Of a DNA stretch of 64,000 bases, positions 26,523 through 35,553 are shown piece by piece. Source of the stretch: DASQZK01 sp963771005 (GTDB lineage Bacteria; Bacteroidota; Bacteroidia; Bacteroidales; GCA-2748055); NCBI GenBank assembly GCA_963771005.1, contig CAVYRO010000002.1:1302001-1366000 (forward strand), read 5' to 3'. The position numbers and the translations under genes were made by a program. Each line of letters starts with the position of its first letter. Within the stretch, counting starts at the first letter, position 1. The notes beneath the pieces were generated by a model that made no database searches, was not told the origin of the DNA, and was given only the letters and a program-made list of their open reading frames with translations.

Positions 26523-26810
26523 ATGCAAAGAGCATTTCTTTTCTTGTTATTGATGGCCTTTTTACCTTCGCTCAGGGGCATATCCCAGGATCACAAACAC
26601 CTGTATGATCCGGGCGTCCTCTCTTCCGGGAAACTCCGCACTTTGTTGGAGGACAGGATAACATTAATACCTACCGCGTTCCATCTCTGGAATGTAACCA
26701 AAAGGGCACGGTGCTTGCTTTCGCCGAAGGTCGCAGGGATACCTACCGTGACGGCTCACCCGCCGATCTTGTTCTAAAAAATGATCCTATAAATCCAGGA
26801 AAAGTAAAAT
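26523..26810 (+). pseudogene. N-terminal remnant of a sialidase (GH33, BNR type)
   Basis: The ATG at 26523 gives a signal peptide (MQRAFLFLLLMAFLPSLRG ISQ), but the frame then shifts near 26630-26650. In the shifted frame the sequence reads NINTYRVPSLECNQKGTVLA followed by FAEGRRDTYRDGSPADLV. The Y-R-V/I-P and LAFAEGR words are the hallmark start of bacterial sialidases, including the RIP-motif arginine. The Asp-box repeats and the rest of the enzyme are missing: the frame runs into the next gene's signal peptide and stops at 26885-26887. It is a decayed, truncated gene, but it supports past sialic-acid release by this locus, as does the sialate O-acetylesterase at 62011. Confidence 0.75.
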
Positions 26811-29021
26811 ATGAAAAAGATAACGATACTTGTATTAGCACTGGTAATCATATGTTCAACAGGTATAGCTCAGTACCACACGGTTGAGCACCGTGAAGCT
26901 ACGGGAAATGAGATCGCCGTAAAACATCCGGGAAACCTGGTGAAAGCAGGCGCTACGTATCTTCTAATGAATGATATTACCAGCGAGAAAAGCACCCTCT
27001 TTCTCGGAAAGGATGTGACACTGGACCTTAACGGGTATAGCGTCGGGTATGCTGACGGGAAGTACAACCACATTCCAAACTCCGGTTTTGAGGATGGGAC
27101 CGAAGGATGGGACCTTTCGAAAGCGCCGGGGGCAAAGGTGGTTAACACCGCCGATGTTCACGTATTCCTTGGAAAAAAACTGATGAGTCTGAAAGCAGGC
27201 GATGAGCTCGTGTCACCTTACGTTTACCTGCCCGTGGCCAGGCGGTCCTATTTTGCCATGTGTGGTGTCACCGGACATTTCTGGCATGACATGGAAAAAT
27301 ATCCCCGCGATGAAATGCAGGTCAGTGTATATGTGGAAGATGAGAAAGGGCATGAGGTAAGATGTAAAGCCTCCTATGGCGACGAAACCCGGCAGGGCTG
27401 CCCGGCAGAATACAAAAGGCCGCGTCTGGGCGGGGGATTTGTATATGCCCATCTTACCGGTCTTCCTGCAGGAAAGTACAGGGTCCGGGTCAAGGCAGTC
27501 AACGATTGCCTTGTGGATGAGATCGACATCAGGCCAGCCATGGATGTTGGTATCGGCATTATTGATATGACAACACCTCTCGCCGACTATGACCATGCCA
27601 TCATGGAATCCTACCCTCCCGTCATTCCCTCCTTTTTTGATTATACCGCGGATACAAAGACCGGGAAACCGCTGTCCACCATACCGCAGGTTAAGGGTTC
27701 GGGTACCATTACTATTAAAAACGGAACAATAGAAAACGGGGTAGCGGGCATCCTTTCATGGGGGATCCAATCCTCTGCCAACGATGTAAAGGTGATTCTC
27801 GAGAACGTAAGGATCAGGACCTCCGGCATAAGCTGCGGGGCTGCAGACATACCCTATGCAGAGATCAACGACTGCCGGTTCGATGTGGATATGCCCTTTC
27901 TGATCCAGCGGCACGTAGGCCTTTGCTCAGTGATCATCCGTGGAGATAATCCGACAGAGATAAGTAATTCCGAATTTTACGGCGGCGAAGGCTGCCTCTC
28001 GGTCAAAGGCAAATACTCACTGGTTCACGATAACCTCTTCGTAAACGAACAGACGGTGACCAACCATTACAGCATCATGGGAACCGGCGACAGCTCGAAA
28101 ATTTACAATAACATCTTTGAGCCACGGCAGGGATCGGGCATCTACGTGTCGAGATATACCGAAGTTTCCGGGAATACTTTCAGGATCGAGACCTCTCCCC
28201 CCACCTGTGAATACGGGAGGGAGGAGTACAGTACGGCGGCAGTGCGTCTCGGGGACTACCACGCCAAACCCGGCTCGTCGAGAGCCTCTATTGGAAACCG
28301 GATCCATGACAATAAGATCTATATTACAGCCAGAAATTATCCGGAACCGGAAAGTTTTATCCCTATGGCCTGGGGAATCTTCTACAGCGCCAGCGGTGGT
28401 GAGAATTATGTGTACAACAATTCCTTTTTTGTCAATAAGGTCGAACCCGGCTCGAAGGTGAAGACGGCCGCCTTATATATTTGCGGAGGACCAGAATACT
28501 TCGGGGGCGAATTTTACGGGAATACGATAACGACCAATGTGCCGGCTGCCTGGATCGCGACTATTTACGGCGGGGCCTCGAATTCGGATCTGCACGACAA
28601 TACCATCATCCCCTTCGGCGCTGCCACCGACCAGACTTTTTCCATCGGTTTTGAGGGCTGTGACGAATGCGTGGCCAAAGATGTCCGGTTCAGGTCGAAC
28701 GATGTACAGGGCGGAACGTTTGCCATTGACGCGACGGAGCAGGATCATAATTTTAGTGTATTCTGGACGCTCAGAGTCACAGTATCCGGTCCGGCCGGAA
28801 AACCTGTAAGCAATGAAACAGTCAGAATATCAGACAAGGACGGGAAGGCCGTTACAGAAACCGGTACAAATGAAAACGGGGAGATCCTGATCGAACTTCC
28901 CGAATACAACTTTGAAGGAAATGAAAAACATTATTCCTCCCCGTACACCATTTCCGTAAAAGGCAGGGAGCAGAAAGTGGAACTGGACAGGAACAAGACG
29001 GTGGAGATCCGAAACAGGTGA
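26811..29021 (+). CDS. secreted right-handed parallel beta-helix protein
   Basis: 736 residues with a signal peptide (KKITILVLALVIICSTGIAQ). A first part resembles a pectate-lyase-like start (LFLGKDVTLDLNGYSVGY). A galactose-binding-like insert about residues 80-250 follows (NSGFEDGTEGWD is typical). Then come coils of a parallel beta-helix with repeated N/D ladders (NNIFEPRQGSGIYVSR, NSEFYGGEGCLSVKG, YNNSFFVNK, YGNTITTN). A C-terminal Ig-like fold closes it (TLRVTVSGPAGKPVSNETVR). Such proteins bind or cleave acidic polysaccharides. No catalytic residues of a known lyase family could be assigned. It follows the sialidase remnant with no gap. Confidence 0.8.
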   Translation: MKKITILVLALVIICSTGIAQYHTVEHREATGNEIAVKHPGNLVKAGATYLLMNDITSEKSTLFLGKDVTLDLNGYSVGYADGKYNHIPNSGFEDGTEGWDLSKAPGAKVVNTADVHVFLGKKLMSLKAGDELVSPYVYLPVARRSYFAMCGVTGHFWHDMEKYPRDEMQVSVYVEDEKGHEVRCKASYGDETRQGCPAEYKRPRLGGGFVYAHLTGLPAGKYRVRVKAVNDCLVDEIDIRPAMDVGIGIIDMTTPLADYDHAIMESYPPVIPSFFDYTADTKTGKPLSTIPQVKGSGTITIKNGTIENGVAGILSWGIQSSANDVKVILENVRIRTSGISCGAADIPYAEINDCRFDVDMPFLIQRHVGLCSVIIRGDNPTEISNSEFYGGEGCLSVKGKYSLVHDNLFVNEQTVTNHYSIMGTGDSSKIYNNIFEPRQGSGIYVSRYTEVSGNTFRIETSPPTCEYGREEYSTAAVRLGDYHAKPGSSRASIGNRIHDNKIYITARNYPEPESFIPMAWGIFYSASGGENYVYNNSFFVNKVEPGSKVKTAALYICGGPEYFGGEFYGNTITTNVPAAWIATIYGGASNSDLHDNTIIPFGAATDQTFSIGFEGCDECVAKDVRFRSNDVQGGTFAIDATEQDHNFSVFWTLRVTVSGPAGKPVSNETVRISDKDGKAVTETGTNENGEILIELPEYNFEGNEKHYSSPYTISVKGREQKVELDRNKTVEIRNR

Positions 29022-29604
29022 GCGGGTGACTGGGCGACCCTGGCAAACCTGACAGCTTCAGCGAAAGGAGGAGCTGATCCGTCATAGTTTATGGCAAGAA
29101 TTAGAACCAGGGAAATACTGATGACCCTGTCAAACTCTGACAAAGATTTTGTTGGATGGAAAAATTGGTTCCGACAAACCATCAAATCAAACAATCTGTA
29201 AATCACCATCATCAAATTATGTTGTAAAACATATTTCATGGTTTCTTTATTAAATCGTTTAAGCATAATTTGTTTCCTCATAATTTTTCAATCGCCGGTT
29301 GATGCTGACCTCCGGAAAAATGACTGAAAATGCCGGTGATTCAGAGATTTAAGACAAAAGCTTAGTTCATCCGAAAAACAGCACCAGAACCTGGCCTCTC
29401 CTTTTTTCCGCTCACGGAAGCCAGGCATGCCGAATGTTTGAAAGCATAGGCGGCAATTTAATAAGCCCGGATAACTGGCAAGATAGTGACCATCTTCAAA
29501 TGAACAGTAACTTAATATAATGCTTAATCGATTAAAGTTAAAGCTGAAAACAAATTTACGATTCCGTGTCTTAAGGCAAGGAAGGCCGGTTTGAATTCCC
29601 GTTC

Positions 29605-29706
29605 TGATGACCCTTCGGCTCCGCTCAGGGACCGGACAATCCGATGAACGAATGAAGTCACCGGTCCCTGAGCGGAGCCGAAGGTCATCGAGTTTTCTGG
29701 CAAACA
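29605..29706 (+). mobile_element. short palindromic element, deleted relative of the 244-bp MITE
   Basis: About 100 bp carry only the outer arms of the 244-bp element: CCTTCGGCTCCGCTCAGGGA and its complement, ending TCGAGTTTTCTGGCAAACA like the full copies. The inner arms and centre are absent, and the left tip has decayed (GTTCTGATGACC in place of AAAACTCGATAAC). No clear target duplication is visible. The rest of the gap 29022-29604 has no credible gene; a few words such as CAAACCTGACAGC echo other intergenic repeats. Confidence 0.75.
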
Positions 29707-29727
29707 CTAACTAACAAATACGTAACG

Positions 29728-30990
29728 ATGAAACCAAAATTATTTTCCCTGCTGAAGTATTCATCATTCATGCTCCTCTCAATACTGACTGCCACCTGTT
29801 CAAACACCGGCAATAAAAATAATTCCGGTACAGATTCATCCCCTGTCGAAGGAAGTTATGCTTACGATAAAGCCTTTTTTGCGCAGCAGGATATCGAAAC
29901 GGTTGAACTTAAAGACCCGTCTTCCGGGTCAAGGGTCCTGATCGTACCCGGTTACCAGGGAAGGGTGATGACAAGTGCTGCCGGAGGCGATTCCGGGAAA
30001 AGCTTCGGATGGATTAACTATAAGCAGATCCGGTCTGACACCGTAAGCAAACAATTCAACCCTTACGGTGGCGAAGAACGGCTCTGGCTCGGACCGGAAG
30101 GCGGACCATTCTCTATCTATTTCAATAAGGGTGATGAACAGGTTTTTTCCAACTGGAAGGTACCCGAAGTATTGGATACCGAACCGTTCGATATGGTAAA
30201 TCATTCCTCTTCAAAAGCTGTTTTTAAGAAAAGATTTACTCTCACTAATGCGGCAGGTACTAAGTTGAATATCGGGATCGAAAGGACGGTAAAACTTCTT
30301 ACCCCTCAGGACATTGAAAGGGATTTGCACCTTAAGCCCGGAAATTCAATAAAATCGGTGGCATTCGAGTCTGAAAATAATCTCACCAACGAAGGAGATG
30401 AAAGTTGGAATGAGAACAGTGGTTTCCTCTCCATCTGGATGCTTTGCATGTTCAATCCCTCAGAACAGGGTGTGGTTTTCATTCCGTTCCGTAAGGAGAA
30501 GAATTCCGGATCGGAAAAATTTCTGACCGATGATTATTTCGGGAAAGTTCCGGCAAACCGTTTAAAAATAAAAGACAGTATCATATACTTCAAAATTGAT
30601 GGTAAATACAGGAGCAAGATCGGTATCTCCCCAGCCGCCGCCCTCTCCTGGTGTGGCAGTTACGATGCCGGAAGCCAGGTATTGACCCTCCTGTGGCATT
30701 CTGAACCGGAACAGCCATCCCGGTATGTCAATTCGAAATGGGGGCACCAGGATAAACCGTTAAAAGGGGATGTGGTAAATTCGTATAACGACGGGCCGAC
30801 GGAAGACGGTTCGGTGATGGGACCTTTCTATGAAATTGAGAGTTCATCACCTGCAGCACTTCTTGAACCGGGACAAAAAATAACCCATACAGAGCGGATT
30901 TTCCACCTCTTGGGGGATGAAGAGCAGTTAAGCCGGATCACGGAGAAGATCTTTGGCGTACCAATAGCAACGATAAAGCAGGTTTTTTAA
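29728..30990 (+). CDS. lipoprotein of the DUF6786-like family, paralogue 1
   Basis: 420 residues with a lipoprotein signal (LLSILTATC). It shares with the protein at 59656-60903 the words PGYQGRVMTSAAGGDSGKSF, GWINY, NPYGGEERLWLGPEGG, SNWKVPEVLDTEPF and DDYFGKVPANRLKIKD. They are clear paralogues of a Bacteroidota family that I place tentatively in DUF6786. The fold may be a beta-sandwich like aldose epimerases, but no catalytic residues can be assigned. It sits before a GH172-type gene, so a role in handling glycans at the cell surface is possible. Confidence 0.75.
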   Translation: MKPKLFSLLKYSSFMLLSILTATCSNTGNKNNSGTDSSPVEGSYAYDKAFFAQQDIETVELKDPSSGSRVLIVPGYQGRVMTSAAGGDSGKSFGWINYKQIRSDTVSKQFNPYGGEERLWLGPEGGPFSIYFNKGDEQVFSNWKVPEVLDTEPFDMVNHSSSKAVFKKRFTLTNAAGTKLNIGIERTVKLLTPQDIERDLHLKPGNSIKSVAFESENNLTNEGDESWNENSGFLSIWMLCMFNPSEQGVVFIPFRKEKNSGSEKFLTDDYFGKVPANRLKIKDSIIYFKIDGKYRSKIGISPAAALSWCGSYDAGSQVLTLLWHSEPEQPSRYVNSKWGHQDKPLKGDVVNSYNDGPTEDGSVMGPFYEIESSSPAALLEPGQKITHTERIFHLLGDEEQLSRITEKIFGVPIATIKQVF

Positions 30991-31169
30991 AACATTGCAA
31001 TATAAACATCATCTTACGCAGTCGAATGGCCTCTCCGGAACTTATGGGTTTTCCGGCTTGGATGAAAAAATAGGATCCGCAAAATCAGCCCGGTTTTGAA
31101 AAGTTTCAAAATACGGCTATGAAACTACTAATCTTCAGATTATTCATGATAACCTTAAAATTTACCGCT

Positions 31170-32357
31170 ATGAAGAAAAATCTTTTAATACTGGGCATCA
31201 TTTCTTTTCTGTTCATGAATGTATTTTCCCAGGAAAAGTTCAATGGGCTGGGAATGAATATGGGAAATCTTTACCGGTTATCAGATGCTAAAACCTACTC
31301 CATCAGTCCTGAAAATATTACGGGTGAAAAAGGAAAAGGAGGGATGGCCTCTCCGGAGGACAAGGACAAACCCAATGTGGCCAATGCATCTTTTGCAGCC
31401 CGTGACCTGGGTCAGGGATGGAAGGTGAACCCGTATGTCAGGATCCAGTCGGGCGAGACTTTCACCATGGCCGAAATCGACGGTCCCGGGGCAATACAGC
31501 ACATCTGGATGACCCCAACCGGGAACTGGCGGTATTCCATTATCCGGATATATTGGGATGATGAGACCGAACCTTCGGTAGAGTGTCCCGTAGGTGATTT
31601 TTTCTGTATGGGATGGAACCAGTATGCTCATGTCAACTCGCTCGCCGTCTGTGTGAATCCCGGAAGCGCCTTTAATTGTTATTGGGTGATGCCTTTTCAT
31701 AAAAAATGCAGGATAACTCTGGAAAATATCAATGATAAGGATCCGATGACACTCTATTACCAGGTCGATTATACCCTAACGGAAGTACCGGCTGACGCAG
31801 GGTATTTCCATGCCCAGTTCAGGCGTGCAAATCCCGACGAAAATTCAGTCTATACCATTGTTGACGGTATAAAGGGAAAAGGACAATACGTGGGAGTTTA
31901 CCTGGCGTGGGGTGTACATAATAATGGCTGGTGGGGCGAAGGAGAAATAAAATTCTATATCGATGGAGATACGAAGTTCCCGACAATATGCGGAACGGGT
32001 ACGGAAGATTATTTCTGCGGTTCGTACGACTTCGATAGCCGTTCAAAGAATGCAGCAGGTGTGGAATCCGTAAATTATACCGAATTCTCAACTCCATATA
32101 CCGGCCTGCCACAGGTGATCCGGGGCGACGGCCATTACAATGTAATGCAACGGTTCGGACTCTACCGCTGGCACGTCATGGATCCTGTCCGGTTTAACAA
32201 GGATCTGAAGATAACCATCCAGGACCTGGGATGGCATAAGGACGGGAGGTATCTTCCCCAGCATTCGGATATTTCCTCCGTATGTTTTTGGTACCAGACC
32301 AATCCTCATGGCAATTATCCTGAATTGCCCGCCTGGCGGGAACTTGAAATAAACTAA
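31170..32357 (+). CDS. DUF2961 / GH172-type glycoside hydrolase
   Basis: 395 residues from ATG 31170, which gives a normal signal peptide (KKNLLILGIISFLFMNVFSQ); earlier ATGs at 31119 and 31146 would add unneeded residues. It has the DUF2961 pattern: GPGAIQHIWMTP near residue 110, a conserved GTGTEDYFCGSYDF segment (Glu is a catalytic candidate) and a final IQDLGWHKDGRYLPQHSDIS. Members of GH172 act on fructo- or arabinofuranose linkages. Exported, probably periplasmic. It lies in a glycan-related stretch with the lipoprotein upstream and the acyltransferase downstream. Confidence 0.88.
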   Translation: MKKNLLILGIISFLFMNVFSQEKFNGLGMNMGNLYRLSDAKTYSISPENITGEKGKGGMASPEDKDKPNVANASFAARDLGQGWKVNPYVRIQSGETFTMAEIDGPGAIQHIWMTPTGNWRYSIIRIYWDDETEPSVECPVGDFFCMGWNQYAHVNSLAVCVNPGSAFNCYWVMPFHKKCRITLENINDKDPMTLYYQVDYTLTEVPADAGYFHAQFRRANPDENSVYTIVDGIKGKGQYVGVYLAWGVHNNGWWGEGEIKFYIDGDTKFPTICGTGTEDYFCGSYDFDSRSKNAAGVESVNYTEFSTPYTGLPQVIRGDGHYNVMQRFGLYRWHVMDPVRFNKDLKITIQDLGWHKDGRYLPQHSDISSVCFWYQTNPHGNYPELPAWRELEIN

Positions 32358-32597
32358 GAAGGTTTCAGGTTTCAGAAAGTTTCTAACCATTGTGAGAAAC
32401 AGAATGAAAATCCAATCCTTAGAAATAAGGTCCGAAATTCAATGCTGACGCTTTTTTGATATTTTTTAAGGTGCCCGGGAACCTGAAATCTCAAATTTGC
32501 AATTTCACCAAATAATCCTATATTTAATCCTTCTTTGCAGAACCCGGTATGCCTGAACGGACCTGCACTGCCCTAAAATTCTGCTAAATCTTGTTAC

Positions 32598-33710
32598 ATG
32601 AAAACAAAGACTACCGATCGCCTTGCCTCACTCGATGCGCTCCGGGGATTTGATATGTTCTGGATCGCCGGTGGAGCCTTGATGGTCCATGCTCTTGCCG
32701 AAGGCGGACATTCCGGGTTCATTCATTGGCTGGACATCCAGACCGAACATGTGAAATGGAACGGGTTCCATTTTTTTGATCTGATCTTCCCACTCTTCCT
32801 GTTCATTGCCGGGGTGACCTTCCCCTTTTCCCTGAACAAACGCAGGGCGAACGGGCAGAGAAGGGGACAGATCTACAGGCATGTTATCAGCCGGGGACTT
32901 ATACTCGTATTCCTGGGAATCGTATACAACGGCCTGCTTCGTTTCGATTTCGAGCACCTGAGATATGCCAGTGTACTCGGTCGCATCGGGCTGGCATGGA
33001 TGTTTGCAGCTCTTATCGTGATGAATTCGGGTGTGAAATGGCAGGCTGTATGGTGCTGCATCATTCTCCTGGGATATTGGGCAATCCTGGCCCTGATCCC
33101 TGTTCCCGGTCATGGGGCGGGAGACCTTTCCATGGAGGGGAGCATCGTTGGCTATATTGACAGGCTCTTTCTGCCGGGCCGGCTCTATCTCAAGGTGCAT
33201 GACCCGGAAGGCATACTCTCCACCGTGCCCGCGATATCCACTGCACTGCTGGGTATGCTGACAGGCCATCTTTTGCGGGTAAAAAACATTACTCTGCCGC
33301 CATATCGTAAACTGGCCATCATGGCCGGTTCGGGAATCGTTCTCCTCCTCCTTTCACAGCTTTGGAATATTGTGCTGCCCATCAACAAAAACCTATGGAC
33401 CAGCTCCTTCGTATTGATAACAGCAGGGTTCAGCCTTCTCTTCCTGTCCCTGTTCTACCTTATCATGGATATTTGGAATATCCGTTTCTGGGCTTTTCCC
33501 TTTGTGGTTATCGGTCTGAATCCCATAACAATCTACCTGGCACAGGCAGGAATGATCAATTTTTCCAGTACCGCAAACTACTTCTTCGGCGGACTGATCA
33601 GGTTCGCACCGGAATCTAACCAGGTCTTCTGGTCGGCAGTTGCCTACTTCCTGGTTAGCTGGCTGTTTTTATATTTCCTCTACCGTAAAAAAATATTCCT
33701 TAAAGTATAG
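32598..33710 (+). CDS. membrane acyltransferase, heparan-alpha-glucosaminide N-acetyltransferase-like (DUF5009)
   Basis: 370 residues with about ten membrane helices. The start RLASLDALRGFDMFWI (the R-x-x-S-L-D-x-x-R-G-F-D motif) and the loop histidines in TEHVKWNGFHFFDLIFPLFL are typical of the HGSNAT/DUF5009 acyltransferase family. These proteins carry an acetyl group across the membrane to an amino sugar. The presence after a GH172-type enzyme suggests modification or breakdown of an amino-sugar glycan. The target is unknown. The 240 bases before the start show no gene. Confidence 0.88.
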   Translation: MKTKTTDRLASLDALRGFDMFWIAGGALMVHALAEGGHSGFIHWLDIQTEHVKWNGFHFFDLIFPLFLFIAGVTFPFSLNKRRANGQRRGQIYRHVISRGLILVFLGIVYNGLLRFDFEHLRYASVLGRIGLAWMFAALIVMNSGVKWQAVWCCIILLGYWAILALIPVPGHGAGDLSMEGSIVGYIDRLFLPGRLYLKVHDPEGILSTVPAISTALLGMLTGHLLRVKNITLPPYRKLAIMAGSGIVLLLLSQLWNIVLPINKNLWTSSFVLITAGFSLLFLSLFYLIMDIWNIRFWAFPFVVIGLNPITIYLAQAGMINFSSTANYFFGGLIRFAPESNQVFWSAVAYFLVSWLFLYFLYRKKIFLKV

Positions 33711-33723
33711 TTTTGTCCGATAC

Positions 33724-33930
33724 TTATTTCAAATCTGACAGTTCATCAAAAACATTCTCTATAACATATAATTTATCCGGGTATATTTCAACCAAAACCT
33801 TGCGGCATACGTTAAAATAAAAAAAGGGGTCGGTTACCCGGAATTTCTGAAACAATGTACCTGCAATGTATTGCGGGTTGTATTTCCATTCAGAGAGTGG
33901 GGATTGTAAAATTAAAGTTTGTCTTTCCAT
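33724..33930 (-). CDS. small hypothetical protein
   Basis: A 68-residue frame with balanced composition (aromatic-rich, ending IYPDKLYVIENVFDELSDLK). It starts 161 bases from the divergent small gene at 34091. No family is recognised and no strong ribosome site is seen. It could be chance, but the opposite strand has no competing gene and the composition looks protein-like. Confidence 0.35.
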   Translation of the reverse strand: MERQTLILQSPLSEWKYNPQYIAGTLFQKFRVTDPFFYFNVCRKVLVEIYPDKLYVIENVFDELSDLK

Positions 33931-34090
33931 AAAGAAGCCCCACAGATAATTTCAGTATACGGCCCCGGAGTTTTTCCGGATTTAAATCCGGCGAGTTTGA
34001 TGATAAATTCATCTCTCCTGTTAATAACTTAACAGGAAGCATTAAAAAGGCACGAAATCTGCCAGTAACTTTAGAAAAAACTCTGCCGCC

Positions 34091-34288
34091 ATGATTAAAA
34101 ATAAAGCAAATTTTAAAAATCTCCTGGTCAGGATCTATGAGTCGAGAAAAAAGATGGTTATCATTGATCATATGATCCGGGAGATGGAGGCTCTGGGGAA
34201 GCCAACCGGAGTATATCGCAGAAATCTTCAACTACTTGAAAAAGACATCCGTTCCTGCCAGTTAAAGATGAAAAAGAATTACGGATGA
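34091..34288 (+). CDS. small hypothetical basic protein
   Basis: 65 residues, helical and highly charged (FKNLLVRIYESRKKMVIIDH, ending QLKMKKNYG), with a predicted isoelectric point well above 9. No known family. It lies 120 bases before the Crp/Fnr regulator on the same strand. A nucleic-acid-binding or regulatory role would fit the charge, but nothing more can be said. Confidence 0.5.
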   Translation: MIKNKANFKNLLVRIYESRKKMVIIDHMIREMEALGKPTGVYRRNLQLLEKDIRSCQLKMKKNYG

Positions 34289-34408
34289 TCCGTATAGCCA
34301 AAGAAAAACGTGGATCCGGGGATTCACGGGCCAACAGGGCAATCCTCCTGAGATCTTCCTGTATCGGATAACCTTATCTTTTCATCGATATTCCTCCGGG
34401 AAAAGAAT

Positions 34409-35026
34409 ATGAATAGCGGATTGCAAAAACTCGGGATTCTTGGGGCTGATCTGAAGAATGAAATAATCCTTCATGGAAAGTCAGTGGATTTCAAAAAAGG
34501 GGATATCATCCTGAAGCCCGGAGAATATGTAAAGGTGGTACCCATCGTTCTTGAAGGACTGATCAAAGTTTTCACAAGCAACCCCGAAAAAGAATTACTC
34601 CTCTATTACATTCAGCCTTCAGAAAGTTGTATCATGTCCTTCTCAGCGGTCCTCAGGGACGAGCCCGGCAGAGTCAGTGCAATTGCTGAAACGGATACAA
34701 AGGCTTTACTCCTGCCATCGGGTAAGATCAGGCTATGGATTGGCCGTTTTCCCGAATTGAATTTACTCTTTTTCGGCCAGTTCAATACACGTTATTCCGA
34801 CCTTATCGATACGATCAATCATCTCTTGTTCGATTCCCTCGATGAAAGGCTTCTTGATTTTCTTAAACGCCGGAAGGAGATCACCGGCGAAGAGACCCTT
34901 GCTTTAACCCATAAACAAATAGCCGAAAGCCTCGGCACCGCCCGGGAAGTTATCTCAAGAATCCTTAAAAGATTTGAAATCCAAGGCATTATAAAACAAA
35001 TGCCGGAAGGGATAAAAATTATTTGA
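34409..35026 (+). CDS. Crp/Fnr family transcriptional regulator
   Basis: 205 residues: an N-terminal cyclic-nucleotide-binding-like beta barrel (KGDIILKPGEYVKVVPIVLEGLIKVF ... ESCIMSFSA) and a C-terminal winged helix (LALTHKQIAESLGTAREVISRILKRFEIQGII). The recognition helix TAREVISRILKR is typical of the family. There is no N-terminal cysteine cluster, so it is not a classical oxygen-sensing FNR. A palindrome GTGACCCAGGTCAC lies just downstream, in front of the DUF2892 gene, and is a good candidate operator for this regulator. Confidence 0.93.
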   Translation: MNSGLQKLGILGADLKNEIILHGKSVDFKKGDIILKPGEYVKVVPIVLEGLIKVFTSNPEKELLLYYIQPSESCIMSFSAVLRDEPGRVSAIAETDTKALLLPSGKIRLWIGRFPELNLLFFGQFNTRYSDLIDTINHLLFDSLDERLLDFLKRRKEITGEETLALTHKQIAESLGTAREVISRILKRFEIQGIIKQMPEGIKII

Positions 35027-35031
35027 TCTTT

Positions 35032-35075
35032 GTGACCCAGGTCACCATTTTCCATTGATACCTGCCGTAACTTAG
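35032..35075 (+). promoter_or_regulatory. Crp/Fnr-type operator and promoter before the DUF2892 gene
   Basis: The perfect palindrome GTGACCCAGGTCAC (35032-35045) resembles the TGTGA-N6-TCACA class of sites. It is followed by TAACTTAG (35068-35075), one mismatch from TAnnTTTG. If transcription starts about six bases after the -7 box, the operator centre lies near -41, the usual class II activation position. The regulator gene ends six bases before the palindrome. Confidence 0.65.
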
Positions 35076-35122
35076 CAATGAATTATACAGGTTTTACTAT
35101 TCATCCCTTAAAATTCAAAGCC

Positions 35123-35323
35123 ATGAAAAAAAATGTAGGTACAACCGACAAAATCATCCGCATCTTTTTAGCAGCAGTTATCGCAGTTCTTTTCTTCACG
35201 GAAACTATAACAGGCATCCTGGGTATTGTTCTTCTCATCCTTGGAGGAATCCTGATATTGACCAGCCTGGTAGGAACATGCCCCATTTATCTGCCCCTGA
35301 AGATCAGCACCCGCCGGGCCTGA
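35123..35323 (+). CDS. DUF2892 (YgaP-like transmembrane domain) protein
   Basis: 66 residues with two hydrophobic helices. The start KKNVGTTDKIIRIFLAAVIA and end GTCPIYLPLKIST are the family signature. The ATG at 35123 is preferred over 35078 because it begins with the conserved MKKNVG word. In the known protein YgaP a similar membrane part anchors a rhodanese domain; here the membrane part is alone. It lies behind the Crp/Fnr gene with a likely operator between, a frequent arrangement in Bacteroidota. Probable inner-membrane protein linked to sulfide or redox stress. Confidence 0.88.
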   Translation: MKKNVGTTDKIIRIFLAAVIAVLFFTETITGILGIVLLILGGILILTSLVGTCPIYLPLKISTRRA

Positions 35324-35440
35324 TTTAAAAACGAAATCCGGCCGGACAGGCTTGCGCTGAGGATCAAATCACGGTAAATTTTTTTCCGGTTTAAGGAACT
35401 GTCGGAATGAATTTGTGCGTTTTTATTATATAATAAATTT

Positions 35441-35520
35441 GATTTTAATGGTATGCTGGAACCCACATGATCGATTATTATAAAGTTACCTTTGTGTTGT
35501 CATCAATCATGTGGGTTTCA
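35441..35520 (+). promoter_or_regulatory. conserved palindromic leader module, copy D
   Basis: Perfect arms CCCACATGAT (35462-35471) and ATCATGTGGG (35506-35515) flank a 34-base core with TACCTTTG (35487-35494), an exact TAnnTTTG match directed to the right. The gene at 35554 starts 38 bases after the right arm. The left flank GATTTTAATGGTAT is the tail that in copies A-C leads to a start codon on the other strand; here no gene lies on that side. Confidence 0.65.
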
Positions 35521-35553
35521 TAGTATATTGCAGGCAAATCTTCCGATCCGGTT

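Noticed and set aside
25640..26581. 313-residue minus-strand frame opposite the transglutaminase-like gene
   Set aside because: The plus-strand gene has a clear catalytic triad, membrane helices and a conserved leader; the opposite frame has no recognisable features.
35462..35515. Invertible promoter (phase variation) between the arms CCCACATGAT/ATCATGTGGG
   Set aside because: No site-specific recombinase is present, one copy lacks an arm, and the downstream half is kept in the same relation to its gene in all copies, which fits a leader better.
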